64,000 nucleotides of DNA, from assembly GCA_963702235.1 (NCBI GenBank), contig CAVPBZ010000020.1:186001-250000 (forward strand), given 5' to 3'. This stretch comes from PALSA-505 sp963702235 (GTDB lineage: Bacteria; Actinomycetota; Actinomycetes; Streptosporangiales; Streptosporangiaceae). The translations under genes and the position numbers were made by a program. The notes beneath the pieces were generated by a model. It ran no database searches. It had not been told where the DNA came from and was given only the letters and a program-made list of their open reading frames with translations. Below, one piece after another: positions 1 to 8,622 of the stretch (its first letter is position 1; each line of letters starts with the position of its first letter).

Positions 1-7
1 CGGGCCG

Positions 8-1516
8 GTGAGCCTCGAGGAGTATCGCCGTAAGCGGAACGCGGCACGCACGCCGGAGCCTATGCCGCCGGCCGACGCCCCGGCTCTTGGCGGGGGCACG
101 ATTGCCGCGGCCGAGCCGGTTCCCGAGGTCCCGGCTGGCGCGGCGGGCGCGGTTGCTGAGGCTGACCCGGTCCCGGCCGCCCCGGCCGCCGGCGGCATCT
201 TCGTCGTGCAGGAGCATCATGCCCGCGGGCTGCACTGGGATTTCCGGCTGGAGCGTGACGGCGTGCTCGTCTCGTGGGCGGTGCCGAAAGGCGTGCCGGA
301 CGATCCGGGCCGGGACCATTTCGCCCGCCATACCGAGGATCATCCGCTGGCCTACGCCGGGTTCAGCGGGGTTATCCCGCGCGGCGAGTACGGCGCCGGA
401 ACCGTCAGCATCTGGGATCGCGGCCGGTACGAGCTGCTGAAGTGGAAGCCGGGCGAGGTCAAGGTGGTGCTGCACGGACGGCGCCTGTCCGGCGGCTACA
501 CCCTGTACCGCACCCGCGAGGACGACTGGATGCTGCACCGGGAACGGGTAGCGCTGCCGGACTGGGTCCCGCCGATGCTGGCCACGAGCGCGGCGCTGCC
601 GCCGGACGACGACGGCTGGGCGTACGAGATGAAGTGGGACGGGGTGCGCGCCTCCGCCTACCTGAGCGGTGGCCGGCTCCTGCGGCTCGTCTCGCGGTCG
701 GGCCGGGACGTGACGGTCGCGTATCCCGAGCTGCGCGCGCTCGGCCCTGCGGTAGGGTCGCGGCAGCTCGTGCTCGACGGCGAGATCGTGGCGTTCGACG
801 GTGGCCGCCCGAGCTTCGAGGCGCTGCAGACGCGGATGCACGTGACGTCGGCCGCGGAAGCGGCGCAACTGGTCGGCCGGACTCCGGTGACCTATCTGGC
901 GTTTGACCTGCTGTACCTGGACTGGCGGCCCACGCTCGACCTGCCGTACCAGCAGCGGCGTGAGCTGCTCGACGGCCTGGGGCTGGCCGGCCCGTCCTGG
1001 CAGACCCCGCCGGCGTTCACCGACGTGGCCGGCGAGGACGTGCTGGCGGCGGGAGGAGCCCAGGGACTGGAAGGGGTCGTGGCCAAGCGGCTGGATGGCC
1101 GGTACCGTCCCGGCGCCCGGTCCGGCGACTGGCTCAAGGTCAAACACGAGTTCCGCCAGGAGGCCGTCGTCGGCGGCATCCGGCCGGGCAAGGGCCGCCG
1201 GGCCGGGCACGTCGGCTCCCTGCTCGTCGGCGTCCAGACCGAGGACGGCCTGGCCTACGCCGGCCGGGTGGGCACCGGGTTCAACGTGGGGTCGCTGCGG
1301 ATGCTGGACGAGCTGCTGTCGCCGCTGCGCCGGGCCAGCTCGCCGTTCGGCACGTCTGTCCCGCCGGAGCACGCGCGCGACGCGCTGTGGGTGGAGCCGC
1401 GGCTGGTGATCGAGGTGGCCTTCGCCGGCTGGACGCAGGCGGGCCGGATGCGCGCGCCGTCCTACCGCGGGCTGCGGGAGGACAAGGATCCAGCCGAGGT
1501 GACCAGGGAGCAGTAG
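8..1516 (+). CDS. ligD: LigD-like 3'-phosphoesterase / ATP-dependent DNA ligase
   Basis: Two-domain repair enzyme of 502 aa. Residues about 60-180 form the LigD 3'-phosphoesterase domain, with HHARGLHWDFRLE, WAVPKG and PRGEYGAGTVSIWD. Residues about 190-495 form a covalent nucleotidyltransferase ligase; the adenylated lysine is Lys209 in EMKWDGVR, followed by DGEIVAFD and EGVVAKR. The ligase should seal ends and the PE domain trims 3' ends during bacterial non-homologous end joining. The polymerase module of classical LigD is absent here and lies on a separate gene at 2914, so LigD is split. The GTG start is near the window edge, so the RBS region cannot be judged and an earlier start is possible. 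No Ku gene is in the window. Confidence 0.9.
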   Translation: MSLEEYRRKRNAARTPEPMPPADAPALGGGTIAAAEPVPEVPAGAAGAVAEADPVPAAPAAGGIFVVQEHHARGLHWDFRLERDGVLVSWAVPKGVPDDPGRDHFARHTEDHPLAYAGFSGVIPRGEYGAGTVSIWDRGRYELLKWKPGEVKVVLHGRRLSGGYTLYRTREDDWMLHRERVALPDWVPPMLATSAALPPDDDGWAYEMKWDGVRASAYLSGGRLLRLVSRSGRDVTVAYPELRALGPAVGSRQLVLDGEIVAFDGGRPSFEALQTRMHVTSAAEAAQLVGRTPVTYLAFDLLYLDWRPTLDLPYQQRRELLDGLGLAGPSWQTPPAFTDVAGEDVLAAGGAQGLEGVVAKRLDGRYRPGARSGDWLKVKHEFRQEAVVGGIRPGKGRRAGHVGSLLVGVQTEDGLAYAGRVGTGFNVGSLRMLDELLSPLRRASSPFGTSVPPEHARDALWVEPRLVIEVAFAGWTQAGRMRAPSYRGLREDKDPAEVTREQ

Positions 1517-1643
1517 GGCCCGGTGACACGCACCAGCGGGAACCGGTAATAGCCACCCGCGAGTGCCGGTAACAGGCGCTGGCGGGGGCCGGTAGCAGGT
1601 GCGCCTGGTGCCGGCACCCGGCGCACCAGGGAAGATAGGTGTC

Positions 1644-2723
1644 ATGCGTCTTCCAGTGAACCCGCCGGTCGCGCCGATGCTGGCCAAGGCGGTGGACCAG
1701 ATTCCCCACGGTCCCTACTGCTTCGAGCCCAAGTGGGACGGCTTCAGGTCGATCGTCTTCCGGGACCGCGATGAGGTCGAGATCGGCAGCAGGAACGAGC
1801 GGCCGATGACCCGCTACTTCCCCGAAGTCGTGCAGGCGATCCTGGCCAACCTGCCGGAGCGCTGCGTGATCGACGGGGAGATCGTGATCCCGGATCCCGA
1901 GGGCAGGCGGCTTGATTTCGAGGCCCTGCTGCAGCGCATTCACCCCGCGGCCAGCCGGGTAGACCTGCTGGCCGCGCAGACCCCGGCGCACTTCATCGCC
2001 TTCGACCTGCTCGCCCTGGGCGACACCGACCTGACCGGGCAGCCGTTCGCGGAGCGCCGGGCCGCGCTCGAAGACGCCCTCAGCGCGGCGAAGTCGCCGA
2101 TCCACCTGACCCCGCTGACCACCGACCGGGACCAGGCCACGGCGTGGTTCAGCCAGTTCGAGGGCGCTGGGCTTGACGGGCTGGTGGCCAAGCCGCTCAG
2201 CGTGACCTACCAGCCGGACAAGCGCGTCATGCTCAAGATCAAGCATGAGCGCACCGCCGACTGCGTGCTGGCCGGCTACCGGGTGCACAAGAGCGGCGAC
2301 GACGCGATCGGCTCGCTGCTGCTCGGCCTGTACAACGAGCCGGGCGACCTGGCCAGCGTCGGTGTCGTGGGCGCGTTCCCGATGGCGCGACGGAAGGAGC
2401 TCTTCACCGAGCTGCAGCCGCTGGTCACCACCTTCGACGACCACCCGTGGAACTGGGCGAAGCAGGAGGCGGGCACCCGGACCCCCCGCAAGGCGGAGAC
2501 CAGCCGGTGGAACGCGGGCAAGGACCTGTCGTTCGTCCCGCTGAGGCCGGAGCGGGTCGTCGAGGTCCGGTACGACCACATGGAGGGGCCCAGGTTCCGG
2601 CACACCACCCAGTTCGTCCGCTGGCGGCCGGACCGCGAGCCGCGGTCGTGCACGTACGCCCAGCTCGAGGAGCCGGTCAACTTCGACCTCGCCGAGATCC
2701 TCACCAAGAGCCTGGCCCAGTGA
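1644..2723 (+). CDS. ligC: ATP-dependent DNA ligase, LigC type
   Basis: Stand-alone ATP-dependent DNA ligase of 359 aa. The nucleotidyltransferase core has Lys30 in EPKWDGFR, the motif DGEIVI, and GLDGLVAKPL, followed by an OB-fold C-terminal part ending with the VEVRYDHMEG region. It lacks phosphoesterase and polymerase domains, matching the LigC backup repair ligases of actinobacteria. The ATG at 1644 is preferred because a GGAAG-type Shine-Dalgarno lies just upstream; an in-frame GTG at 1599 would add 15 residues that look non-conserved. It sits between the two LigD pieces on the same strand, suggesting a repair cluster rather than one tight operon. Confidence 0.88.
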   Translation: MRLPVNPPVAPMLAKAVDQIPHGPYCFEPKWDGFRSIVFRDRDEVEIGSRNERPMTRYFPEVVQAILANLPERCVIDGEIVIPDPEGRRLDFEALLQRIHPAASRVDLLAAQTPAHFIAFDLLALGDTDLTGQPFAERRAALEDALSAAKSPIHLTPLTTDRDQATAWFSQFEGAGLDGLVAKPLSVTYQPDKRVMLKIKHERTADCVLAGYRVHKSGDDAIGSLLLGLYNEPGDLASVGVVGAFPMARRKELFTELQPLVTTFDDHPWNWAKQEAGTRTPRKAETSRWNAGKDLSFVPLRPERVVEVRYDHMEGPRFRHTTQFVRWRPDREPRSCTYAQLEEPVNFDLAEILTKSLAQ

Positions 2724-2777
2724 CCCGAGCCGGCGGCTGGGGCGCCCGTGACCCGCGCCCGGTGACCCGTCCCTCAA

Positions 2778-2819
2778 GATGGAGCGTTTGATCTGCTATC
2801 ACCTATCAAATGCTCCATC
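2778..2819. repeat. Intergenic inverted repeat (hairpin family, copy a)
   Basis: Arms GATGGAGCGTTTGAT (2778-2792) and ATCAAATGCTCCATC (2805-2819) pair with one mismatch around a 12-nt loop. It lies between the LigC-type ligase and the polymerase gene, both on the plus strand, so it could terminate ligC transcription, although no T-run follows. It is unusually AT-rich for this genome and resembles hairpins at 8561, 18412 and 31695. Confidence 0.75.
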
Positions 2820-2913
2820 ATCTTCAGCGGTCACGCCCGCGGGCGCCGTTAGCCGCCGCGTTCTCACCTCAGCGGCCGCCTGACCTGGGACTGCGTCACG
2901 TAAATTAGCGCCC

Positions 2914-4323
2914 ATGGCCGACGAGAAGATGATCCTGGAGGTGGCGGGTCACCAGGTCCACGTCAGCAACCCGGATAAGGTCTTCTTTCCCGCCACCGGG
3001 CACACCAAGCTCGACCTCATCCGGTACTACCTGGCGGTGGCGGACGGCGCGCTCCGCGGCGTCGCCGGCCGCCCGATGGTGCTCAAGCGCTTCGTGCACG
3101 GCGCCGACGGGGAGGCGTTCTTCCAGAAGCGGGCGCCGGCCAACCGGCCGCCGTGGATCGAGACGGTCGAGCTGAGCTTCCCGTCCGGGCGCACCGCGGA
3201 GGAGGTGGTGGCCCGCGACGCCGCCACCCTGGCCTGGGTGGCCAACCTCGGCTGCATCGACCTCAACCCGCACCCGGTGCTCGCCAGCGATCTCGACCAC
3301 CCGGACGAGCTCCGGGTGGACCTCGACCCGGTGCCCGGGGTGGGGTGGGAGCAGATCCTGGACGTGGCCATGGTCGCCAGGGAGGCGCTGGCGAGCTTCG
3401 GCCTGGCCGGCTGGCCCAAGACGTCCGGCTCGCGCGGCTTTCACGTCTACTGCCGGATCGAGCGGCGCTGGTCGTTCGCCGAGGTCCGCCGGGCCGCGGT
3501 CGCGCTGGCCCGGGACATCGAGCGCCGGGCGCCGGACCAGGCGACGAGCAAGTGGTGGAAGGAGGAACGACACGGCGTCTTCGTCAACTACAACCAGAAC
3601 GCGAAGGACCGGACCGTCGCCTCCGCCTACTCGGTGCGCCCGGTGCCCGACGCGCGGGTATCCACGCCGCTCAGCTGGGCGGAAGTGCCCGGCTGCGACC
3701 CCGCAGAGTTCACCATCGAAACCGTTCCGGCGCGGTTCGCCCGGATCGGCGACCCGTGGGCCGGGATGGGCGACGCCGCGGGATCGCTCGAGCCGCTGCT
3801 CGAGCTGGCCGGCCGCGACGAGGCCGCGGGGGTGCCCGACGCGCCGTGGCCACCGCACTTCGTCAGGCAGGCCGGCGAGGAGCCGCGGGTCCAGCCGTCC
3901 AAGCGCCGCAGCGGCGGATCCGCGCGGTCCGCGGCCGTCCCGTCCGCGCCGTCCAACGGCGTCCCGCCGCTCGCGCCGTCCGCCGGCGTCCCGCCGCTCC
4001 CGCCGTCCGCCGGCGTCCCGCCGCCCGCGCCCGGCAAGGCCACCGGGCCGACCGGCCGCCGCCGGTCCTCGATGCCGCTGATCGAGGTCGCCCGCGCCGC
4101 CACCAAGGCGGAGGCCATGGCGGGGCTGGAGCGGTGGCAGGCACGCCACCCGGAGGTGGTCTCGCATCTGGCGCCCGAGGACGTGCTGGTCGACTCGATG
4201 CGCGGCCGCAGCTATACCTGGACCCGGATCCGCCTCAACTTGCAGCACGTGCCCGAGGACGAGCGCCCGCAGCAGGAGGCCCTCGAGGTGGATTACGACC
4301 CGTGGGCGGCCGGCGGCCGCTGA
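2914..4323 (+). CDS. ligD: LigD-type NHEJ DNA polymerase (primase-polymerase)
   Basis: Archaeo-eukaryotic primase-type polymerase domain of 469 aa, normally the POL module of LigD. The N-terminal VSNPDKVFFP and the metal-binding aspartates in RVDLDP (Asp136, Asp138) are visible, as is GSRGFHVYCRIE for nucleotide binding. Its role would be templated and non-templated gap filling at double-strand breaks. Residues about 345-375 form a low-complexity linker with repeats of PSAGVPPL, followed by a charged C-terminal region (about 380-469) of unknown function that most POL proteins lack. The gene stops inside the first unit of a 21-bp tandem repeat. The start is ATG at 2914. Confidence 0.88.
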   Translation: MADEKMILEVAGHQVHVSNPDKVFFPATGHTKLDLIRYYLAVADGALRGVAGRPMVLKRFVHGADGEAFFQKRAPANRPPWIETVELSFPSGRTAEEVVARDAATLAWVANLGCIDLNPHPVLASDLDHPDELRVDLDPVPGVGWEQILDVAMVAREALASFGLAGWPKTSGSRGFHVYCRIERRWSFAEVRRAAVALARDIERRAPDQATSKWWKEERHGVFVNYNQNAKDRTVASAYSVRPVPDARVSTPLSWAEVPGCDPAEFTIETVPARFARIGDPWAGMGDAAGSLEPLLELAGRDEAAGVPDAPWPPHFVRQAGEEPRVQPSKRRSGGSARSAAVPSAPSNGVPPLAPSAGVPPLPPSAGVPPPAPGKATGPTGRRRSSMPLIEVARAATKAEAMAGLERWQARHPEVVSHLAPEDVLVDSMRGRSYTWTRIRLNLQHVPEDERPQQEALEVDYDPWAAGGR

Positions 4324-4398
4324 CGCACGGCCCCCGGCCGCTGACGCGCCGCCCCCGGCCGCTGACGCGCCGCCCCCGGCCGCTGACGCGCCGCACCC
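4315..4398 (+). repeat. Four 21-bp tandem repeats at the 3' end of the polymerase gene
   Basis: Units at 4315-4335, 4336-4356, 4357-4377 and 4378-4398 share GGCCGCTGACGCGCCGCCCC plus a C, with small changes in units 1 and 4. The TGA in unit 1 is the stop codon of the polymerase gene. Because 21 is divisible by three, each unit presents another in-frame TGA. Confidence 0.9.
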
Positions 4399-4506
4399 GG
4401 CAGGTCCGCCCCGGGACGGCACGAATAGACCGGCCGCGCTGCCCGGCCGTACCTGGGAAAGCCACCCTGATTGGCACTATCCGGGTTTCGCCCGTAAGAA
4501 TGATTC

Positions 4507-6489
4507 ATGAGCAAGCAGCCGAGCCCGCCGCCGCAGCGCGACCGGCCCACCCCGATGGCCCCCCCGCCGCCTCCGGGATGGCGGCACTGGCTGTTGCCTG
4601 CCGCCCTGGGGCTGACCCTGGTCGCGTGGCTCTTCCTGCCCGCCGTGCATACGACCCCGACGGTCACTCTCACCTACTCGCAGTTCCTGGCCGACGTGAA
4701 CGCGCACAAGGTGAAGACCGTTAACATCGCATCGAGCACCACGACCAACGCCCCGGCCACCGGCACCCTCACCAACAAGACGAATTACACCACCGTGATC
4801 CCGGTCCAGCTGGCCGGGCCCACGCTGACCAGCAGGCTGCAGGCCGCGGGCGTGCAGATCACCGCCTCCGAGCCGGGCGCGTCGTTCGGCTCGGTGCTGC
4901 TGTCCTGGCTGGTCCTGATCGCCATATTCCTGCTGCCCCTGTACTTCTGGCGGCGGCTGTCGCGTGGCGCGGCCGGCGGCGGAGGCCCGCTCGGCGGGAT
5001 TCTCAGCACCGGCCGGTCCAAGGCGAAGGTCTTCGACGAAGAGCGGCCGAAGACCAAGTTCAGCGACGTCGCTGGCTACGAGGGCGCCAAGGCGGAGATC
5101 GCCGAGGTGGTGGACTTCCTGCGCAACCCGCAGCGGTACCGGAAGGCCGGCGCGATGACCCCGCGCGGCGTGCTGATGGTGGGGCCGCCCGGCACCGGCA
5201 AGACCCTCCTGGCCCGCGCGGTGGCCGGCGAGGCGGACGTGCCGTTCTTCTCCGTCACGGGGTCTAGCTTCGTCGAGATGTTCGTCGGGGTCGGCGCGGC
5301 CCGGGTGCGTGACCTGTTCAGCGAAGCCCGCAAGCGGGCCCCCGCCATCATCTTCATCGACGAGATCGACGCCATCGGCCAGCGCCGCGGCGGCTCGGCG
5401 GTCGTGGCCAACGACGAGCGCGAGCAGACGCTCAACCAGCTGCTCGCCGAAATGGACGGGTTCGAGATGGCTGAGGGCATCGTCGTGCTCGCCGCCACCA
5501 ACCGTCCGGAGATCCTCGACCCGGCGCTGCTGCGACCGGGCCGGTTCGACCGGCAGGTCACGGTCCCGCTGCCGAACGTGGCCGAGCGCAAGGCCATCCT
5601 CGAGGTGCACTGCCGGGACAAGCAGCTGGCCCCGGACGTCGACCTCGGGGTGGTGGCGCGCGGCACGCCGGGCTTCTCCGGCGCCGACCTGGCCAACCTG
5701 GCCAACGAGGCAGCGATCAACGCCGTCCGGGCCGGCCGCGACGTGATCACCGCCGAGGACTTCAGCAATGCCCGCGACCGGATCCTGCTCGGCCGCAGGG
5801 AAGGCTCCAACGTGCTGCTGCCCGAGGAGAAGCACGCCGTCGCGGTGCACGAGTCCGGCCACGCCCTGGTCGCGGTGTTCTCCGAGCACGCCGACCCGGT
5901 GGAGAAGGTCACCATCCTGCCCGCCGGGCAGGCGCTCGGCGTCACCGAGCAGCTGCCGCTGGTGGAGCGGCACATGTACGGCGAGGACTACCTCATCGAT
6001 TCGCTGCGGGTGCGGCTGGGCGGCCGTGCGGCCGAGCTCGTCGAGCTCGGCCAGGGCTCCACCGGCGCGGCGAACGACCTGGCGTCGGCCACCGAGCTGG
6101 CGGTGAAGATGGTCCGCGAATTCGGGCTGTCCGCTCGGCTCGGCCCGGTCGGCTACCCCGAGGGCGGCTCGGCCTTCCTCGGCGGCGGCGGCCCCGCGCT
6201 GTCCAGCCGGCCATTCGCCGAGGCCACCCAGGCCGCGATCGACGCCGAGGTGTCCCGCCTGCTGCGCGAGGCCGAGGAGCAAGCGGTCGACCTCATCCGC
6301 ACCCACCGCGATGACCTGCTCAAGCTCACCAACCTTCTGCTGGACAAGGAGACCGTGGACGGCGCGGCCATCTACCGGCTGGTCGGCAGGCCGGTGCCCG
6401 AGCGCCACGACGGGCAGCAGATCGCCCCCCGCCGCGCCGCCGCCTCCACCGCCGACGGGCAGGCGCATGACCTGCCGTCAACCGGGTAA
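4507..6489 (+). CDS. ftsH: ATP-dependent zinc metalloprotease FtsH
   Basis: Membrane-anchored AAA+ protease of 660 aa, close to the usual FtsH length. The Pro-rich N terminus is followed by a transmembrane segment (about 26-46), an extracytoplasmic loop, and a second segment (about 121-147). The AAA domain has Walker A GPPGTGKT (226-233), Walker B IIFIDEID and the second region of homology with LLRPGRFDR. The zinc protease site is HESGH at 448-452. It would degrade misfolded membrane proteins and regulatory substrates. Actinobacteria often carry more than one FtsH; the short C terminus and Pro-rich N terminus make it uncertain whether this is the main copy. It has its own promoter region and no operon partner. 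Confidence 0.95.
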   Translation: MSKQPSPPPQRDRPTPMAPPPPPGWRHWLLPAALGLTLVAWLFLPAVHTTPTVTLTYSQFLADVNAHKVKTVNIASSTTTNAPATGTLTNKTNYTTVIPVQLAGPTLTSRLQAAGVQITASEPGASFGSVLLSWLVLIAIFLLPLYFWRRLSRGAAGGGGPLGGILSTGRSKAKVFDEERPKTKFSDVAGYEGAKAEIAEVVDFLRNPQRYRKAGAMTPRGVLMVGPPGTGKTLLARAVAGEADVPFFSVTGSSFVEMFVGVGAARVRDLFSEARKRAPAIIFIDEIDAIGQRRGGSAVVANDEREQTLNQLLAEMDGFEMAEGIVVLAATNRPEILDPALLRPGRFDRQVTVPLPNVAERKAILEVHCRDKQLAPDVDLGVVARGTPGFSGADLANLANEAAINAVRAGRDVITAEDFSNARDRILLGRREGSNVLLPEEKHAVAVHESGHALVAVFSEHADPVEKVTILPAGQALGVTEQLPLVERHMYGEDYLIDSLRVRLGGRAAELVELGQGSTGAANDLASATELAVKMVREFGLSARLGPVGYPEGGSAFLGGGGPALSSRPFAEATQAAIDAEVSRLLREAEEQAVDLIRTHRDDLLKLTNLLLDKETVDGAAIYRLVGRPVPERHDGQQIAPRRAAASTADGQAHDLPSTG

Positions 6490-6631
6490 TCAAGACCTTT
6501 TCCCGAACGGGCAGGCGCCAGCCTGATCGGCCCGCCGGCCCCGCCCCGCTGCGTCCCCGCCCCCGGACGGTCGCAGTCAGCCGGGCCCGAGCCCGGGGCC
6601 AGCACGGCGCCGGCACCACGTTGCCGCGGGC

Positions 6632-7678
6632 TCAGAGCGCCGCGGCAGGCGCTACCGAATCCCGCTGCACCAGCGTCATCGGGTCCCTGATCATCACGTC
6701 CGCGGCGGGCGTCTGCTCGATCCGGGCGACCAGCGCATCCACCGCGGCCGCGCCGAGCTCGGCCAGCGGCATGCACACGCTGGTCACGGGGACGTCGAGG
6801 TAGGCCAGGCATTCGTCCTCGTCGAAGCTCACCACCGACATCGCGGCCGGCACCCGGACGCCGGCCTGGCGCAGCGCCCCCAGCACGCCGAACACCTGGT
6901 TGAGGCTGCCGACGCCGCAGGCGGTGGGGACGCTGCCGCGGCGCAGCAGCCGCATGGTGGCCTCCCAGCCGCCCTCCTCGGTCGGCGCGGCGTGCCGCAC
7001 GGTGAGCCTGATGCCCCGCGCCGCGCAGATCCGCCGGGCCGCCGTCACCCGGCGGTGCACGGTGTCCACCTCGGGCGAGCTGTCGATCAGCGCGACCGAC
7101 CGGTGGCCGAGCCCGGCCACGTGGTCGATGAACAGCCGCATCGCGCCCGGCTCGTCCATGACCACGTTGTTGCCGCCCCGCGGGCCGCGCCGGTTGACGT
7201 AGACATGCGGCACGCCGGGCTCGTCACGCGCGTGCTCAGGCGCCCGCAGCGCGGTGGCCAGCAGCAGCCCGTCGGCGCGCATCTCGTCGATCAGGTAGCG
7301 GTAGTCCGCGGGCGGCCGCGGGTCCTCGGTCGGCTCTTCCATGATCATGACGAAGTAACCGCGCTCGGCCGCCCGGCGCAGCGCTCCCCGCTGCACCGTG
7401 GTCCAGATCGGGTTGCGCAGCAGCGGGATGACGAAGACGATCGCCCCGGCCCTGGACCGCTTGAGCGCGCGGGCGAGCGCGTTCGGCCGGTAGCCCTGCT
7501 GGCGCGCGGCGCGGATGATGCGCTGGTAGGTCTCCGGCCGGACCGATTGTGCGGGATCGCCGTTGAGTACCCGCGACACCGTCGAATGGTGCACGCCGGC
7601 CGCGGCGGCGATGTCCACCAGCCGCGCGCCCCGGTGCCCGGCGGGGGCCCCGGGGCGGCTGTCCGGCGGCTTGGTCAC
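6632..7678 (-). CDS. LacI-family transcriptional regulator
   Basis: DNA-binding repressor of 348 aa. The N-terminal helix-turn-helix (about 20-45, LVDIAAAAGVHHSTVSRVLNG) and hinge region are typical of LacI/GalR, followed by a periplasmic-binding-protein-like effector domain with VSFDEDECLAYLDVPVTSV near the C terminus. It is the last gene of the minus-strand peptide transport locus and overlaps the M55 peptidase stop-to-start by 4 bp, so it is probably co-transcribed and may control the locus. LacI regulators usually bind sugars, so the effector here is open: a peptide or amino-sugar ligand is inference only. Confidence 0.9.
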   Translation of the reverse strand: MTKPPDSRPGAPAGHRGARLVDIAAAAGVHHSTVSRVLNGDPAQSVRPETYQRIIRAARQQGYRPNALARALKRSRAGAIVFVIPLLRNPIWTTVQRGALRRAAERGYFVMIMEEPTEDPRPPADYRYLIDEMRADGLLLATALRAPEHARDEPGVPHVYVNRRGPRGGNNVVMDEPGAMRLFIDHVAGLGHRSVALIDSSPEVDTVHRRVTAARRICAARGIRLTVRHAAPTEEGGWEATMRLLRRGSVPTACGVGSLNQVFGVLGALRQAGVRVPAAMSVVSFDEDECLAYLDVPVTSVCMPLAELGAAAVDALVARIEQTPAADVMIRDPMTLVQRDSVAPAAAL

Positions 7679-8502
7679 ACCGCCTCCGCCACCGAGCGGG
7701 TCAGCAGGATGGCCGCACAGAAGGAACGGTAGACCGACAGCAGGTCGTCACCCTCGATGACGATCTCCCGGGGGCCCGCGCGCCGTACCCCGCGCACCCA
7801 GGTGGCCGCCTCGGCGATGTCGGTGGTCCGCACCGAGATCTCCAGCGTGGCGACCGGGCCGAGCGGCGGCGGCCCGGCCTGCCCGGCGCTGGCCACGGCC
7901 TTCTCGGCGACCTCGCGGATCAGCGCGCAGGCCCGGCTGGGGTGCAGGCTGTGCGCGGCCAGCCTGCTCACCGACTCCTTGACGATCGCGCTGTGGATCC
8001 CGGGCAGCAGTCCGGCGGTCTCCTCACACGCGCACCTGTCCCCGGTCACCAGGACCACGGGAACGCCGTGATGCGCGGCCACCAGCGCGTTGATCCCGGC
8101 CTCTCCGCTGACCGTGCCGTTGAGCCTGACCTCGGTGACCGCGCGGGGGTTGTAGGTGTGCGACAGCGCCGCCGGGGCGCCGACCGAGCCGTGGTAGGAC
8201 ACGAAGAGCACCGCGTCGAAGCTGTCGTCCAGTCCCTGCATCATGTACAGCGGCTTGTGGCTGCCCGAGATGTAGGACGCCTGCCCGGCCAGCGCCTGCG
8301 GCGGCAGGTTCCGCATCTGCGCGTGCGAGTCGTTGACCACGATCTCGGTGCCGCCGCCGGCCAGCGCGCCCTCGATGGCCGCGTTGACTTCGTCGAGCAG
8401 CAACTGCCGTCCCGCCGCGGCCTGCGGCCCGTCGCCGATGCACTGTTCCCAGTCCACGACCCCCGCCGTGCCCTCCATGTCGCTGGACACGAAGATCTTC
8501 AT
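7675..8502 (-). CDS. dppA: M55-family D-aminopeptidase
   Basis: Peptidase of 275 aa matching the DppA/M55 family: N-terminal MKIFVSSDMEGTAGV carries the metal ligands Asp8 and Glu10, NDSHAQM carries a ligand histidine, and SYHGSVGAPAALSHT follows. The B. subtilis prototype cleaves D-Ala from peptides and is made with a dipeptide transporter, which is the arrangement seen here. It probably releases D-amino acids from imported peptides, perhaps from peptidoglycan. The RBS GGGAGGG lies just ahead of the ATG. A hairpin in the 120-bp gap separates it from the upstream ATPase gene, so the gene may have lower or separately controlled expression. Confidence 0.9.
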   Translation of the reverse strand: MKIFVSSDMEGTAGVVDWEQCIGDGPQAAAGRQLLLDEVNAAIEGALAGGGTEIVVNDSHAQMRNLPPQALAGQASYISGSHKPLYMMQGLDDSFDAVLFVSYHGSVGAPAALSHTYNPRAVTEVRLNGTVSGEAGINALVAAHHGVPVVLVTGDRCACEETAGLLPGIHSAIVKESVSRLAAHSLHPSRACALIREVAEKAVASAGQAGPPPLGPVATLEISVRTTDIAEAATWVRGVRRAGPREIVIEGDDLLSVYRSFCAAILLTRSVAEAV

Positions 8503-8523
8503 CCTTGCCCTCCCGGATCGTCT

Positions 8524-8567
8524 TCGCCACCAAGATCGATACCGCCGCCCTCGCCACCAAGATCGAT
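8524..8567. repeat. 17-bp direct repeat pair
   Basis: TCGCCACCAAGATCGAT occurs at 8524-8540 and 8551-8567. The second copy runs into the left arm of the adjacent hairpin, suggesting that the hairpin region grew by local duplication. Confidence 0.85.
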
Positions 8568-8610
8568 GGAGACTTTTGTGCGTCAGGTGGCAGGAAAGTC
8601 TCCATCGATC
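8561..8610. repeat. 16-bp perfect hairpin between dppF and the M55 gene (family copy b)
   Basis: Arms GATCGATGGAGACTTT (8561-8576) and AAAGTCTCCATCGATC (8595-8610) pair perfectly around an 18-nt loop, with GATCATGA overlapping the right end. It lies inside the minus-strand locus, 13 bp after the ATPase gene, so it may attenuate transcription or protect the upstream message. It shares its TCATGATC end with the hairpins at 18412 and 31695. Confidence 0.85.
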
Positions 8611-8622
8611 ATGAGCGTCCCG

